64,000 bases of DNA, taken from the NCBI RefSeq assembly GCF_018127925.1, contig NZ_CP072347.1, positions 560,501 through 624,500 on the forward strand. The letters are read 5' to 3'. Under the pieces are notes generated by a model. The model was not told the DNA's origin, ran no database searches, and was given only the letters and a program-made list of their open reading frames with translations. Position 1 is the stretch's first letter. Each line of letters starts with the position of its first letter. Of this stretch, positions 26,167-35,167 are shown one piece after another. Both the position numbers and the translations under genes were made by a program. The DNA is from Prevotella melaninogenica. GTDB lineage: Bacteria; Bacteroidota; Bacteroidia; Bacteroidales; Bacteroidaceae.

Positions 26167-27534
26167 TTAGGCAGCCTTCTTCACCCTCCGAGCCATCTCC
26201 CTTGCGGCAAGAATGGCAGCATTTGCTGTATGGATTCCGAAGAAGAGTAGTAGCCTCTCGCTAAACATATTGCGTGCCTTGATGCGTCCAAGGCTATAGT
26301 GTTGCTTTTGATTTCCAAAGCTACCCTCCATTACCGTAGCTCTGAGGTTTCCAATAATCTTTCTCGCTGTCTTGAGACATTCAGCTTCTTCTTTGGGTCT
26401 TGGACCTTTTCTAGTGAAACAGGTCGTTATGCCTTTTTCTGTACACATAGTGCGGTTGGCATTGTTGGCGTATATGGAATCGGCACCTACACGCTTGACT
26501 TTGATTCCCGTCAAAGATTCTTGATATTCTATACATAGCTTAAGACGGACACCCTCGTTGAATGCCTCAAAGCTGTGGTGCTCTATGAATGATATGCCGT
26601 CTATCTGTATGTTGTTGACCTTTGCCCCAAACTCTACACGCTTGTTTTCCTTGCCTCTGACAATAGGACGGAGGTAGGGGCGGTCGATGCTGACGATACG
26701 GTGCTTGACTTCCTTGCCGGAGAATAGTTCTGACTGTTGGAGGCATACCTCACGCACAGCGGACAGCCGCTTTTCTTGTTCTGCCGACAGACAGATGCAA
26801 GGACTGTACTGTTTACGCAGACGATTCCATTGGGACAGGAGTTTGGACAGAAGCCTCAGGAGTCTTCTCCTGAGCTTGCGCGTGGACGAGGCTGTGTGCT
26901 TGCGCTGCTTAGCGTATGCAAGCCTGGCCTTGTCAATATTATTATACTTGCTTCTCGGAATACGCTCTGAGAGGTGTTTACACTCGGAGACCAGCAGAGT
27001 GTGAAGCCAATAACAACACTCCCAGAGCAGCTTGATATCCGTAGGAAAACGCAGGTAGCTCTCGTAACAGGTTGCATCCGTCAAGCACAGGTCTTTGTCT
27101 TTAAGGTTGTCTTTCCATTTGGCATACAATATGCCCTGAAAGCTGTCTATGTCAAGAAACTGACCAAGACGATTGCGTATGGCACTTACAATCTTTCCAT
27201 CCTTGATGGGACAGGAGGGGTCTATCAGAACACCACAGAACATCTGCATGTGGATGCTTCCGTTAAGCATTTCTATCAGACCATCGTCAGACAGACCTGT
27301 GTATGACTTAAGGAACATTAGGGCTATTTCTCCTTCACCCGAGAAAAGAGGCTTTTTGCCTCGCTTGCTCTTATGGCTAAGGTTCGTATACTCTGCTGCC
27401 AACTCCTTTAGTGGGAGCTGGGAATGAATGCGTCCAAGTTCGCTTTGTGCAAAGCTTTCACGATAGCTCTGTAAAAAATCGAACTCTGTAAAGGGCAAAG
27501 TTGGTGTTATATCAGAAATTTTTTGTATCTTCAC
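26167..27534 (-). CDS. Transposase of the insertion sequence, copy 1 (intact)
   Basis: This 455-residue DDE-type transposase has an N-terminal helical DUF772-like region (FLKSYTGLSDDGLIEMLNGS near residue 75). A first catalytic region LCLTDATCYESYLRFP, a second GADSIYANNANR, and a third EGSFGNQKQHYSLGRIKARN carrying the glutamate follow. A central Arg/Lys/Leu-rich helical insertion separates the first two. The pattern fits the IS1182 or IS5-related group; the exact family was not verified. It is full length and probably active, since the other copy differs here by one visible residue (VKKAA versus GKKAA at the C-terminus). Confidence 0.88.
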   Translation of the reverse strand: MKIQKISDITPTLPFTEFDFLQSYRESFAQSELGRIHSQLPLKELAAEYTNLSHKSKRGKKPLFSGEGEIALMFLKSYTGLSDDGLIEMLNGSIHMQMFCGVLIDPSCPIKDGKIVSAIRNRLGQFLDIDSFQGILYAKWKDNLKDKDLCLTDATCYESYLRFPTDIKLLWECCYWLHTLLVSECKHLSERIPRSKYNNIDKARLAYAKQRKHTASSTRKLRRRLLRLLSKLLSQWNRLRKQYSPCICLSAEQEKRLSAVREVCLQQSELFSGKEVKHRIVSIDRPYLRPIVRGKENKRVEFGAKVNNIQIDGISFIEHHSFEAFNEGVRLKLCIEYQESLTGIKVKRVGADSIYANNANRTMCTEKGITTCFTRKGPRPKEEAECLKTARKIIGNLRATVMEGSFGNQKQHYSLGRIKARNMFSERLLLFFGIHTANAAILAAREMARRVKKAA

Positions 27535-27553
27535 GACGATTTATTTTAAGTTT

Positions 27554-27589
27554 TCCCCCGATTCTGCCCGTGATGGGTCGTTCGGGGGA
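27554..27589. promoter_or_regulatory. Hairpin in the insertion sequence leader
   Basis: TCCCCCGA and TCGGGGGA flank a 20-base region just upstream of the transposase start, with an internal CCC/GGG pairing. Such leader hairpins can block read-in transcription or translation of a transposase. An identical hairpin is in copy 2 near 60036-60071. Confidence 0.5.
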
Positions 27590-28238
27590 TTTTATGTAAA
27601 GGTACAAATAATATATTATGCTGACAAACAATTATAACTAACGCAATCAACAACAATGGAGTTACTGCCTTGAGTGATGTTTCCTTTGTAATCTCACCTA
27701 TCATAGAACCTGCGAGCATTGGAGTCAGCGTCGCTGCGAGTGAGTTCAACGAACCACCCGTCTGGATCAGCTGGTTACCACGGTTACCACCACCGCCAAG
27801 AAGGTTCAACATTGGGTTTACAACGGTGTTCAAGATACAAACGCAGAAACCGCAAACGAAGGCACCAACAAGGTAAACTACGTATGTGCCGATTTCGTTT
27901 CCGTCCATTCTACTTGAACCATATTGGATGGCAATACCGATGAAACCAAGTGCTAAGGCAACAAGAGCAGTCTTCTTATATCCGTATTTTGTAATCATCA
28001 TACCTGCTGGAATACCCATGAAGAGGTAAGCCAAGAAGTTCATCATGTTACCCATCATACCAGCCCACTCATAGTGCTGCTTCCAAATTGTACCAAATGG
28101 TGCCGCCATGTTGGTTACGAAAGAGATCATCGCAAATAAGAACATCATGGTGATAATAGCCACCAAGGTTCCTTTCTTGTTAGTTTGATTTTCCATTTTG
28201 ATATTTCAATTTTTATTTATTATTTCCTTTTTAGATGC

Positions 28239-29330
28239 TTATTTCTCTACACCGAACTTATAGATCGTTCTCTGTGTGTACTCCTTACATGGCTCTAAGA
28301 TGACTGAAGGGAAATAAGGATGGTTTGGACTGTCTGGGAAGTGCTGTGCTTCAAAGCAGATAGCACTGCGACGTGGGAAGGTTGCACCATGCTGTCCTTT
28401 ATAGCCGTCAGCCCAGTTATGGGTATATACTTGAACACCTGGCTCTGTTGTATACACTTCCATTGTTCTGCCACTCTTTGGTTCTTTGATGCGTGCAGCA
28501 AATGATAGCTCGCCTTCTTCCTTCTTATTCAGTACGAAACAGTGGTCGTAACCTGCGCCATTCTTAATCTGTTCGTTGTTAGCATCGATGTCCTGACCTA
28601 CTGGCTTTGGTTCACGGAAGTCGAATGGAGTACCAGCTACCTTCAAAATCTCACCTGTTGGGATGGATGTTTCGTCAATAGGAAGATAGAAGTCTGCGTT
28701 TATCTGGCATTCTAAGTCGTCAATTGTTGGTGTAGGATTAGCAATACCTGCCAAAGAGAAGAATCCATGACTGGTAAGATTGATAATCGTCTTCTTGTTT
28801 GTCTTTGCAGAATACTTGATAATGAGTTCGTCGTTATCAGAGAATGAATAGGCTACCCAGACTTCAACTTCGCCTGTATAGCCTTCCTCTCCATAAGAAG
28901 AAATGTACTTCAAAACAACGGCGTGGTCGTTAACTTGTACTGCATCCCATACCTTTGCATTAAAGCCTTCCTTACCTCCATGCAGAGAGTTAGGACCATT
29001 ATTAATAGCAAGTTTATACTCCTTTCCGTTCAACTGGAAACGACCTTTAGCAATACGGTTGCCATAACGGCCAATAAGTGTTGAAAGATAAGGCTCTGGT
29101 GAGGCGATAACCTCTTGTATATTGTCATGTCCTTGAATGACATTTGCTAATTTACCTTCTTTGTCAGGAACCATAATAGCAACAATCGCACCACCGTAAT
29201 TAGTGACTGCAACCTCATTGCCCTTGGCATTTCTGAGTACATAAAGATCGGTTTTCTTACCGCTTATTGTCGTCTGGAAGTCTTCTTTTTTCAGTCCACA
29301 CGCGTAGTGTGTCTCTTCGGTATTTACCAT
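28239..29330 (-). CDS. galM: Aldose 1-epimerase (mutarotase)
   Basis: This 363-residue enzyme interconverts alpha and beta anomers of galactose or glucose, the step before galactokinase. It has NGPNSLHGGKEGFNAKVW with the catalytic histidine region, SHGFFSLAG, GYDHCFVLN and AICFEAQHFPDSPNHP carrying the catalytic glutamate. No signal peptide is seen, so it is cytoplasmic. It is the first gene of the gal operon on the minus strand, with a recognisable promoter. Confidence 0.94.
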   Translation of the reverse strand: MVNTEETHYACGLKKEDFQTTISGKKTDLYVLRNAKGNEVAVTNYGGAIVAIMVPDKEGKLANVIQGHDNIQEVIASPEPYLSTLIGRYGNRIAKGRFQLNGKEYKLAINNGPNSLHGGKEGFNAKVWDAVQVNDHAVVLKYISSYGEEGYTGEVEVWVAYSFSDNDELIIKYSAKTNKKTIINLTSHGFFSLAGIANPTPTIDDLECQINADFYLPIDETSIPTGEILKVAGTPFDFREPKPVGQDIDANNEQIKNGAGYDHCFVLNKKEEGELSFAARIKEPKSGRTMEVYTTEPGVQVYTHNWADGYKGQHGATFPRRSAICFEAQHFPDSPNHPYFPSVILEPCKEYTQRTIYKFGVEK

Positions 29331-29363
29331 GATGTTCTGTTTTTAGTTACTGTTTCAAGACCT

Positions 29364-29396
29364 GCAAAGTAAATAAAAATAAACGATAACTGCAAA
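29364..29396 (-). promoter_or_regulatory. Promoter of the gal operon
   Basis: On the minus strand TTTG (29396-29393), 20 bases, then TTACTTTGC (29372-29364) matches the consensus at all but one base. The galM start is 34 bases downstream. A regulator-binding site was not identified. Confidence 0.6.
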
Positions 29397-30214
29397 CTTA
29401 ACTTTGAAAATAATAGGGTATGGTGTGTTAAAAACAATTAACATAATGGCTGTTTGTATGTTTAAGTGAGTTCTAAATGTTTTTTGTTTGCATTTCTTTT
29501 CAGCTGTTAGATAGTGAAAAAGTCCTTGATAAATGTGTGAGATGAATAATGAAATATATTTACAAAACATCTTTGTTTTGTAGTTTTAAATGGTTAAAAA
29601 TGGCGTTTTGGGTTACTCTTGTAACTATCAAGTAATCAGATAGTTGGGAAATAGCGGTGTAAAAGGTGCTTAATTGGACTTCAAAAGGGCGTTAGTTAGA
29701 CCTCAAAAGGGCACCTTTTGCAAGCCAATTAAGCCTTAATTCAAGTGCAATTAAGCACCAATAAAATTTCGGGTTGTGATTTTTCTTTACAATATGGGTG
29801 TGGGGGTGGTTTCTTTCTTGGTTCTTCCGAGATATGGAATAATCAACTAAAACTCTTATGTAATAAGTCACACAGAGTTACGGAGGGGACGGAGGTAAGG
29901 GTAATGTTACGGAGGTGCGAATGGCACAACGAGGGACAGAGGTGTAGTGTACAGCCTCCTGATGCCCTTTGGGGTAAACGCTTTACATATAAATTGCTAA
30001 TAAAATTGGCAAACTATCTCCGTAGCTTCACACACCAGCGGTGTCTCCGTGACTTCCATTGCTTTGTATTTAATAATCCTCCGTCCCCTCCGTGACTCTG
30101 TGTGAGACTTTGTCAGAGTCATAAATTTAGGCTGCCTCCTTATCTCTCTAAACTTCTGAAGCGTAATCATAAAGGTAAATACCATGTGCATTGTGAGGCA
30201 ACAAGGTTTATGTC
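29397..30214. other. Gap upstream of the gal operon, repeats only
   Basis: About 820 bases hold a family I repeat (29620-29760), a family III fragment (GGTTCTTCCGAGATATGG near 29818), and paired CACACAGAG...CGGAGG and CCTCCGTGACTCTGTGTG words (29868-29895 and 30078-30105). These could form a long imperfect hairpin. No convincing gene is present. Confidence 0.6.
29620..29760 (-). repeat. Dispersed intergenic repeat family I, copy c
   Basis: On the minus strand it reads GGCTTGCAAAAGGTGCCC, TTTTGAGGTCTAACTAACGC, TTTTGAAGTCCAATTAAGCA, TTTTACACCGC and a TTACTTGATAGTTACAAG tail. It is oriented with the minus-strand genes on both sides. Confidence 0.78.
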
Positions 30215-31225
30215 TTACTTCTTTCTTGCCACATACCTATCATATAATGGTTTGAAAATAGGGGGAACGGGGCGCGTTTTATATCGCTCTCTAAGATAAT
30301 CCTTAGCAGTGTCACTGTTGCTATAATCTCCTTTCTGAGTGAGCAGTTCTTTAAGTATTTGGTAGCTCCAAGGGGCAGGGTAGGCACAAAGAAGTGGGAG
30401 GATACCCCCTGCATAATAGTCTTCTTGTTTGATAGTAGCTTGACAAGCAGCCTTAGCATACCACTCGAAGGCAGGGTCGTTCCAGTTACTGATGGCTTCA
30501 CATGCCTCATAGGAGCATACACCTGCTTTCTTTAGATTGGCTTTCAACAACTTGTTGATACGCTGGCGGTCATTGGGATTCTTGTATTGAGCGAGGAGAG
30601 GGAGGATAGCATCATTCCCTTTGTCGGCTTCTTCGATGACTGTGGCATAATAAATCTTATGGGGTTTGAAGTCCATGAGTAATTCATTCTCAAAGCCCTT
30701 GTTCTTCATATAACCGAAGAAGATGAGGCTATCAAGGGAGAAACGCAGCTGGTTGGATAGTTTAAGTTTGTTGCCATCGTGACTATAGACAATGATAGCA
30801 GCGCGGTTGTAAGGTTCTTCATATCCGATACAGCCAGACTCCAACTCTACGTGTGTCGTATCTTTTAATGCCTGCTTTAATATGTCAAATACTTGTTTGT
30901 CAGCTTTCTTCAATAGAATTTTGTATGCCCATAGCCTTGTTATGCGTGAAGTATCGGTATTGGCAATCTCCGCTAATTGTTCTGCAGTTGTGTGACGGCT
31001 GAGCTGATCGGCATAATCTAATTGCTCTGACCGCCTCCCTGCCATACCGATACCCCTTGAAAGTGCCATATACTGACAGTGGTGGAAGGAATCGAGTGCC
31101 ACCATAGCACTATCAGATAACCTGTCTGAAAACTTTGTGCAAGAGCCATAGCCACTGCCTAAAGCTATCAGTGTGAGGGCTGATATGACAAGATAAATAC
31201 GTTGTTTAAGCACTAAGTAGTTCAT
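30215..31225 (-). CDS. Secreted or lipid-anchored protein of unknown function (single-domain member)
   Basis: This 336-residue protein has an N-terminal hydrophobic signal ending GYGSC with Cys29, so it may be a lipoprotein. The mature part is one unit of about 305 residues, mostly helical. Recognisable segments are ADQLSRHTTAEQLAEIANTD, LWAYKILLKKADKQVFDILK, DSLIFFGYMKNKG and YPAPWSYQILKELL, ending PVPPIFKPLYDRYV. The same unit occurs twice in the 650-residue protein at 32383-34335. The function is not recognised. It follows the membrane protein gene by 20 bases. Confidence 0.65.
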   Translation of the reverse strand: MNYLVLKQRIYLVISALTLIALGSGYGSCTKFSDRLSDSAMVALDSFHHCQYMALSRGIGMAGRRSEQLDYADQLSRHTTAEQLAEIANTDTSRITRLWAYKILLKKADKQVFDILKQALKDTTHVELESGCIGYEEPYNRAAIIVYSHDGNKLKLSNQLRFSLDSLIFFGYMKNKGFENELLMDFKPHKIYYATVIEEADKGNDAILPLLAQYKNPNDRQRINKLLKANLKKAGVCSYEACEAISNWNDPAFEWYAKAACQATIKQEDYYAGGILPLLCAYPAPWSYQILKELLTQKGDYSNSDTAKDYLRERYKTRPVPPIFKPLYDRYVARKK

Positions 31226-31245
31226 TATTATATCTTTTTCGTTAT

Positions 31246-31905
31246 TTATTCAGTCAGTGTATAGCCGAGTCGGGCGTTAAGGCGGTGGGCAAGTTGTTCT
31301 ATCTTCTTCCTCCTTTCAGAATCTATTTCGTTGTCGCGAAGCTGTTCGATGACACGGAGAGGGGCAATGGTGTCGGTGGCCCATGGGTCTTCCTGTATTT
31401 CGGAAGGGCAGTAAAAAGCGATGACATTCAATGAATCGTAAACCTTGATAGAGTCGGGACTGCTGTAACTATAGATTGCTATTCTCTTTTCTGTTAGTCC
31501 GTTAATTTTATAAACACCTATTAAGTTGTTGTCAAAGAAGTCGTACTCTCGTCTTACGAGGTAATCACCGTCTTTGCAGAAGCAGGTCGCAGGGAGAAAG
31601 ATATCGCCTCCTATGATTTGAAGGAAGATGGCAAGTAGCCAAAGTCCTATGCCTATCACTCCACTATAAAGGCGTATCACCACCTTCCTTTTGCTTTTCC
31701 GTGCTGCAATCATCAGTGCAATCGGTGACAGAAGAGCAGTCCAAATTGGTATGTAAGTCAGTCCCCAGCGCAGGTGTACGTCTTCGGGTAGCAGGATATA
31801 AATCAGTCCACAGAGAAATATTGCACCAAGGTGTAAGCCCATTGCAAGCGATAGTTCTTTGCGTTGAACAAAGTCTTTTATTCTATTCCATTGTGGTTTT
31901 TGCAT
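31246..31905 (-). CDS. Membrane protein of unknown function
   Basis: This 219-residue protein has three hydrophobic segments (about 18-41, 48-67 and 76-100). A C-terminal soluble part of about 115 residues begins FLPATCFCKDGDYLVRREYD. No family was recognised. The promoter is 22 bases upstream, and the 336-residue protein gene follows closely, so they form a two-gene operon. Confidence 0.6.
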   Translation of the reverse strand: MQKPQWNRIKDFVQRKELSLAMGLHLGAIFLCGLIYILLPEDVHLRWGLTYIPIWTALLSPIALMIAARKSKRKVVIRLYSGVIGIGLWLLAIFLQIIGGDIFLPATCFCKDGDYLVRREYDFFDNNLIGVYKINGLTEKRIAIYSYSSPDSIKVYDSLNVIAFYCPSEIQEDPWATDTIAPLRVIEQLRDNEIDSERRKKIEQLAHRLNARLGYTLTE

Positions 31906-31926
31906 ATTGTTAAAGTTAGTTATGGG

Positions 31927-31958
31927 GCAAATTTACGTTTTTCTACATTAATAAGCAA
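31927..31958 (-). promoter_or_regulatory. Promoter of the unknown two-gene operon (duplicated)
   Basis: On the minus strand TTG (31958-31956), 20 bases, then TAAATTTGC (31935-31927), a perfect -7 box. The same promoter with flanks recurs at 34438-34469. Confidence 0.75.
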
Positions 31959-32149
31959 GTGTTTGTTATGTTTTTTGTGGTTCTCACTATCTTTTCTTTT
32001 CTCATCCTCCGATATAGAAGAGCCTTTTCCCATACTCCTCCGAAGATGTGGATAACGCTTTGAAAAATCATTACATAAATTCAAATAAAACCCCTATAAA
32101 TAAGGATAAAAACATATATAAAAAGTGTGTTTGTAACCAACAGGAAATC

Positions 32150-32260
32150 AGTTAGTTATAAAGTAGCGTCAGAAAAGGTGCTTACTTGGACTTCAAAAGG
32201 GCGTTAGTTAGACCTCAAAAGGGCACCTCTTGCAAGTCAATTGGGCGTTAATTGAAAGCT
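32150..32260 (-). repeat. Dispersed intergenic repeat family I, copy d
   Basis: On the minus strand it reads GACTTGCAAGAGGTGCCC, TTTTGAGGTCTAACTAACGC, TTTTGAAGTCCAAGTAAGCA, TTTTCTGACGC. It lies between the 650-residue protein gene and the next operon, oriented with both. Confidence 0.75.
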
Positions 32261-32382
32261 TAAAGACCATGTGTTGGTTGTAAAGAGTATGAAAAAAAAT
32301 TACAAATCACTCCCCCTCCCTATGGGGGAGGGATCGGGAGAGGGGCTGCTTGGTGTTATTTTTTGGGGGGATAAGACTTCAC

Positions 32383-34335
32383 TTATTTCTCAATCAGCGG
32401 TCGGAAGACTTGAGGAAACGTTCCGTGTTGCGCTTGTTGTTGAAGAAAAGCCTTTATATCTGAGAAGTTCTTGTATTTTTCTTCTTGGGAAATCATATCT
32501 TTAAAAATATCATAGCTCCACGGTGCAGGGTAGCTCCAAAGGAGGCTGATGTAACGAGGTTCACCGTAATGTGTCTTCTTTTTGGCTGCAGCTTGGCAGA
32601 CGGTCTTTACATACCATTCAAAGTCTGGCTTATCCCACGCCTTAAGAAGCCAATAAGATTCGTTCGTCATTCGCCCATTCTTCTTCAGATCGCGCTTCAG
32701 AAACTTATTGATTCGAGCGATATCGTTCTTGTTCTTGTATCGAGCAAGGAACATCAAAACCTCGTCATTGCCTTTGTCAGCCTCTTTGATGATGGTTGGG
32801 TAATAGGATTTGAGTGGTTGGAGGTCATGAAGGAACCCTTTTTCATATCCATATTTTTTCATATAATCAAAGAACACTAAGCTGTCAATGGCTACTTGCT
32901 GTTGTGCTGGCAGGTCCTCATCTACGTTACGATAGTAGACGCTGAGAATAGAACGGTGGAAGGGAACTTTGAATTCTTCTTCAGAGCTGGATATATAGTT
33001 TACTTTTGTTGTGTCGTTTATAGCCTGTTTGAGAATGTTGAATATTTGCCCATTGGGTTTCTCCAACAGGATTTTGAATGCCCAAAGGCGTGTGATATGC
33101 GAAGGACTTGTTTGGGCAATCTCAGCCAATTGGTCGCTTGTAGCGTTGTAGCGCAATGAGTCAGCATAGTCAAATTGCATTAAACGATAACGATTAGAGA
33201 AACCTGCAGTCTCATCCTCAGAAAAGAAAGTCTCCTTGTTTAAGGCGTCAAGAGCCATTCTAAGTGTTTTAAGCGACTCTTCCGTTTGTGGTCTTCCACT
33301 TCTGACAGTACGTCTTTCCTTTAGATATCTGTCGTACAGCGGTTGGAAGATAGGAGGGATAGGTCCTTCCTTAGCATACTTTATAAAGTGTTCCTTTATT
33401 TCGTGAATGTTACTATATCTGTCTTTACCGGAAAGGATATTCTCGAGAAGTTGATAGCTCCAAGGCGCAGGATATTGCCAAAGAAGAGGGAAATACTCTC
33501 TTACACTAAAGTAATCTGGTTTACCAATAACGGCTTGACAAACGCTTTTTGCGTATTCTTCAAAGTCTGGTTTGCCCCATTCTTCGAGGATTTCACGGGT
33601 ATCGTATGTCAGTCGCTTGTTCTCCTCAAAGTCAGCTTGCAGCAACTTACGGATGTGCTGTAAGTCGTTAAGATTCTTATATTTGATGAGCAATGGCAGG
33701 ACTTCTACCTGTCCGTTGTTGGCAGCTTCGACTACTGCTGCATAGTATTTCTGTTTAGGTTTGAAGTGTTTGAGTATTCCATAGGAATATCCATAACGCT
33801 TCATATAGTCGAAGAAAGCTAAACTATCAATCGCCTCTTGCATTTCTGGTGTCTGACTATTCACTTGGTCAAAATAGTAGAGAGAGAAAGCTCTGAGGTT
33901 ATAAGGTTCCTTGCTATAGAAACAATAACTCATCTGCTCAGTCTCTGTGGTGTCGTTGATAGCTGCTTTCAGGACATCATAGACTTGCTTGTGAGGTTTC
34001 TCTAACAAGATTCTGAAAGCCCAAAGACGTGTGGCAGGATTAGGATTTGTCTTAGCTATCTCGGCTAATTGGTCTGGTGTGGCGTGACGGCGCAGCCAAT
34101 TAGCGTAGTCATATTGTTTAGAGCGATGATGTTCTGGACCGAGTACGTAGGTATCAGCAAAGATATTATACTTGTTTATGGAGTCGATGGCCATATGAAT
34201 GCTATCTGGCATCTCGTGTACATCAGTCTTACCACTTCTGAAACTACTGCCAAGAAGTGTTATAGAGAGGAGCGTTGCGACAAGGCAAACAGGTTGTTTA
34301 AGGTTGAACTTTTTAATTCTTTGAACTGTGAGCAT
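32383..34335 (-). CDS. Exported protein of unknown function with an internal tandem duplication
   Basis: This 650-residue protein has an N-terminal hydrophobic signal (CLVATLLSITLLGSS) without a clear lipobox. It consists of two copies of a unit of about 310 residues (about 35-345 and 355-650). Each has a Q-x-DYA segment, TxDQLAEIA, LWAF-ILLEKP, AINDTT, a FDYMKRYG-type segment, and YPAPWSY near its end. The single-unit paralogue lies at 30215-31225. The units look helical and repeat-like (HEAT- or TPR-like in pattern), but no family is recognised. A plain reading is a locally amplified surface or periplasmic protein. Confidence 0.65.
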   Translation of the reverse strand: MLTVQRIKKFNLKQPVCLVATLLSITLLGSSFRSGKTDVHEMPDSIHMAIDSINKYNIFADTYVLGPEHHRSKQYDYANWLRRHATPDQLAEIAKTNPNPATRLWAFRILLEKPHKQVYDVLKAAINDTTETEQMSYCFYSKEPYNLRAFSLYYFDQVNSQTPEMQEAIDSLAFFDYMKRYGYSYGILKHFKPKQKYYAAVVEAANNGQVEVLPLLIKYKNLNDLQHIRKLLQADFEENKRLTYDTREILEEWGKPDFEEYAKSVCQAVIGKPDYFSVREYFPLLWQYPAPWSYQLLENILSGKDRYSNIHEIKEHFIKYAKEGPIPPIFQPLYDRYLKERRTVRSGRPQTEESLKTLRMALDALNKETFFSEDETAGFSNRYRLMQFDYADSLRYNATSDQLAEIAQTSPSHITRLWAFKILLEKPNGQIFNILKQAINDTTKVNYISSSEEEFKVPFHRSILSVYYRNVDEDLPAQQQVAIDSLVFFDYMKKYGYEKGFLHDLQPLKSYYPTIIKEADKGNDEVLMFLARYKNKNDIARINKFLKRDLKKNGRMTNESYWLLKAWDKPDFEWYVKTVCQAAAKKKTHYGEPRYISLLWSYPAPWSYDIFKDMISQEEKYKNFSDIKAFLQQQAQHGTFPQVFRPLIEK

Positions 34336-34419
34336 AGAACTTTGAACTTTGAGGTTTAAACATTAAACTTTATGATTAGCGACAACGATTTTCTCGAATA
34401 ACACGAATCATTTGTTATT

Positions 34420-34765
34420 GTTAAAGTTAGTTATGTGGCAAATTTACGTTTTTCTACATTAATAAGCAAGTATTTGTTATTATTTTTGTTCTCACTATCT
34501 GTTTTTTTCTTATCCTCCGACACTGAAACCTTTTTCTTTTTGATACTCGAAAATCCAGCGATAAGGATTTGAAAAATCATTACATAAACTCAAGTAAGAC
34601 AGCTATAAATAAGAATAAAAACACATATTAAAAGCAAGTCTGCAACCAACAGAATATCAATTAGTTATAAAGTAGTATCGGGAAAGGTGCCTAATTGGAC
34701 TTCAAAAGGGCGTTAGTTAGACCTTAAAAGGGCACCTCTTGCAAGTCAATTAGGCATCTTTTAGA
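34420..34765 (-). repeat. Duplicated promoter and intergenic block, copy 2
   Basis: This block matches 31908-32260 in order and orientation, including the promoter and a family I repeat. The similarity begins just upstream of the two different start regions. Confidence 0.8.
34438..34469 (-). promoter_or_regulatory. Promoter upstream of the 650-residue protein gene
   Basis: TTG (34469-34467), 20 bases, TAAATTTGC (34446-34438) on the minus strand. It is about 100 bases before the start at 34335, so this transcript has a longer leader than the copy at 31927. Confidence 0.7.
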
Positions 34766-34770
34766 AGCCA
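34660..34770 (-). repeat. Dispersed intergenic repeat family I, copy e
   Basis: On the minus strand it reads GACTTGCAAGAGGTGCCC, TTTTAAGGTCTAACTAACGC, TTTTGAAGTCCAATTAGGCA, TTTCCCGATAC. It lies in the divergent gap before the ZnuD-like receptor unit. Confidence 0.75.
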
Positions 34771-35167
34771 AAAGAGCATGTATTGGTTTTGAGTTGTATG
34801 AAAATAGTTTACAAATATCAATATATGGAAATCAGTTGTTTGCAGAAGACGGATAGGTTTTATATCTATTTGCATTTTATCTTGTAGTTTATCCTCCTTT
34901 GTAAGACCAAGTCATTTGAGATATTAATACCCTACAAGCGTATAAATCTTTACCCTATCTCTACTCTATGAATTTAACAGACGAACCCCTCTTGTTTATA
35001 AAGTGATTGCAGAATAACTACTGGATAGTTTCTGTGTTAACGATGTTTAAAATCGCAAAAAATAAATAGGTTGTGGAGAAATACGTGCTGTTTTTTTCGT
35101 AATTTTATGCCCGAAATCATTTAAGGCATGTTTGATAATACATTTACATGCCGCATATTGGAAATAG
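34771..35167. other. Divergent gap, AT-rich, no gene
   Basis: About 400 bases upstream of the small Cys/His protein hold no gene. The only structured element noted is the inverted repeat at 35125-35152. Confidence 0.55.
35125..35152. promoter_or_regulatory. Inverted repeat before the ZnuD-like receptor unit, candidate operator
   Basis: GGCATGT (35125-35131) and ACATGCC (35146-35152) are perfect inverted arms 14 bases apart, just 16 bases before the start codon at 35168. The position suits a repressor site or a translation-blocking hairpin. No regulator is assigned. Confidence 0.4.

Larger units (their letters stand above)
26019..27634 (-). mobile_element. Insertion sequence (DDE transposase, IS1182/IS5-like), intact copy 1
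   Basis: This 1616-bp region is shared almost base for base with 56912-60117 once the IS66 insertion in that copy is removed. It contains one transposase gene on the minus strand. The element lies inside the sugar transporter gene. The true ends are ambiguous: the shared region begins GCCAAAAACTGC and ends ACAAACAATTA. A 4-base AAAC duplication just inside these words is the reading that restores the transporter frame. No obvious long terminal inverted repeat was found. Confidence 0.88.
25296..28196 (-). pseudogene. Glucose/galactose MFS transporter gene split by an insertion sequence
   Basis: The N-terminal part (from ATG 28196, about 190 residues: MENQTNKKGTLVAIITMMFL.., with GIPAGMMITKYGYKK and NTVVNPMLNLLGGGGNRGNQ) is joined to the insertion sequence near 27630. 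The C-terminal part (about 242 residues, ending LVGSHPSKKA at 25296) resumes after the element near 26025. Removing the element and one copy of a 4-base duplication (AAAC) rejoins the frame exactly as VIIVFGIFAASFV, giving about 430 residues and about 12 helices, normal for sugar/proton symporters of the GluP/FucP type. It lies between galM (42 bases) and galK (91 bases). As it stands, functional galactose or glucose import by this protein is lost. Confidence 0.9.
31908..32260 (-). repeat. Duplicated promoter and intergenic block, copy 1
   Basis: About 350 bases, including the promoter, AT-rich spacer and a family I repeat, closely match 34420-34765 in the same orientation and order (shared words include AATTTACGTTTTTCTACATT and AAAAATCATTACATAAA). 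The repeat offset is about 2.5 kb. Confidence 0.8.
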
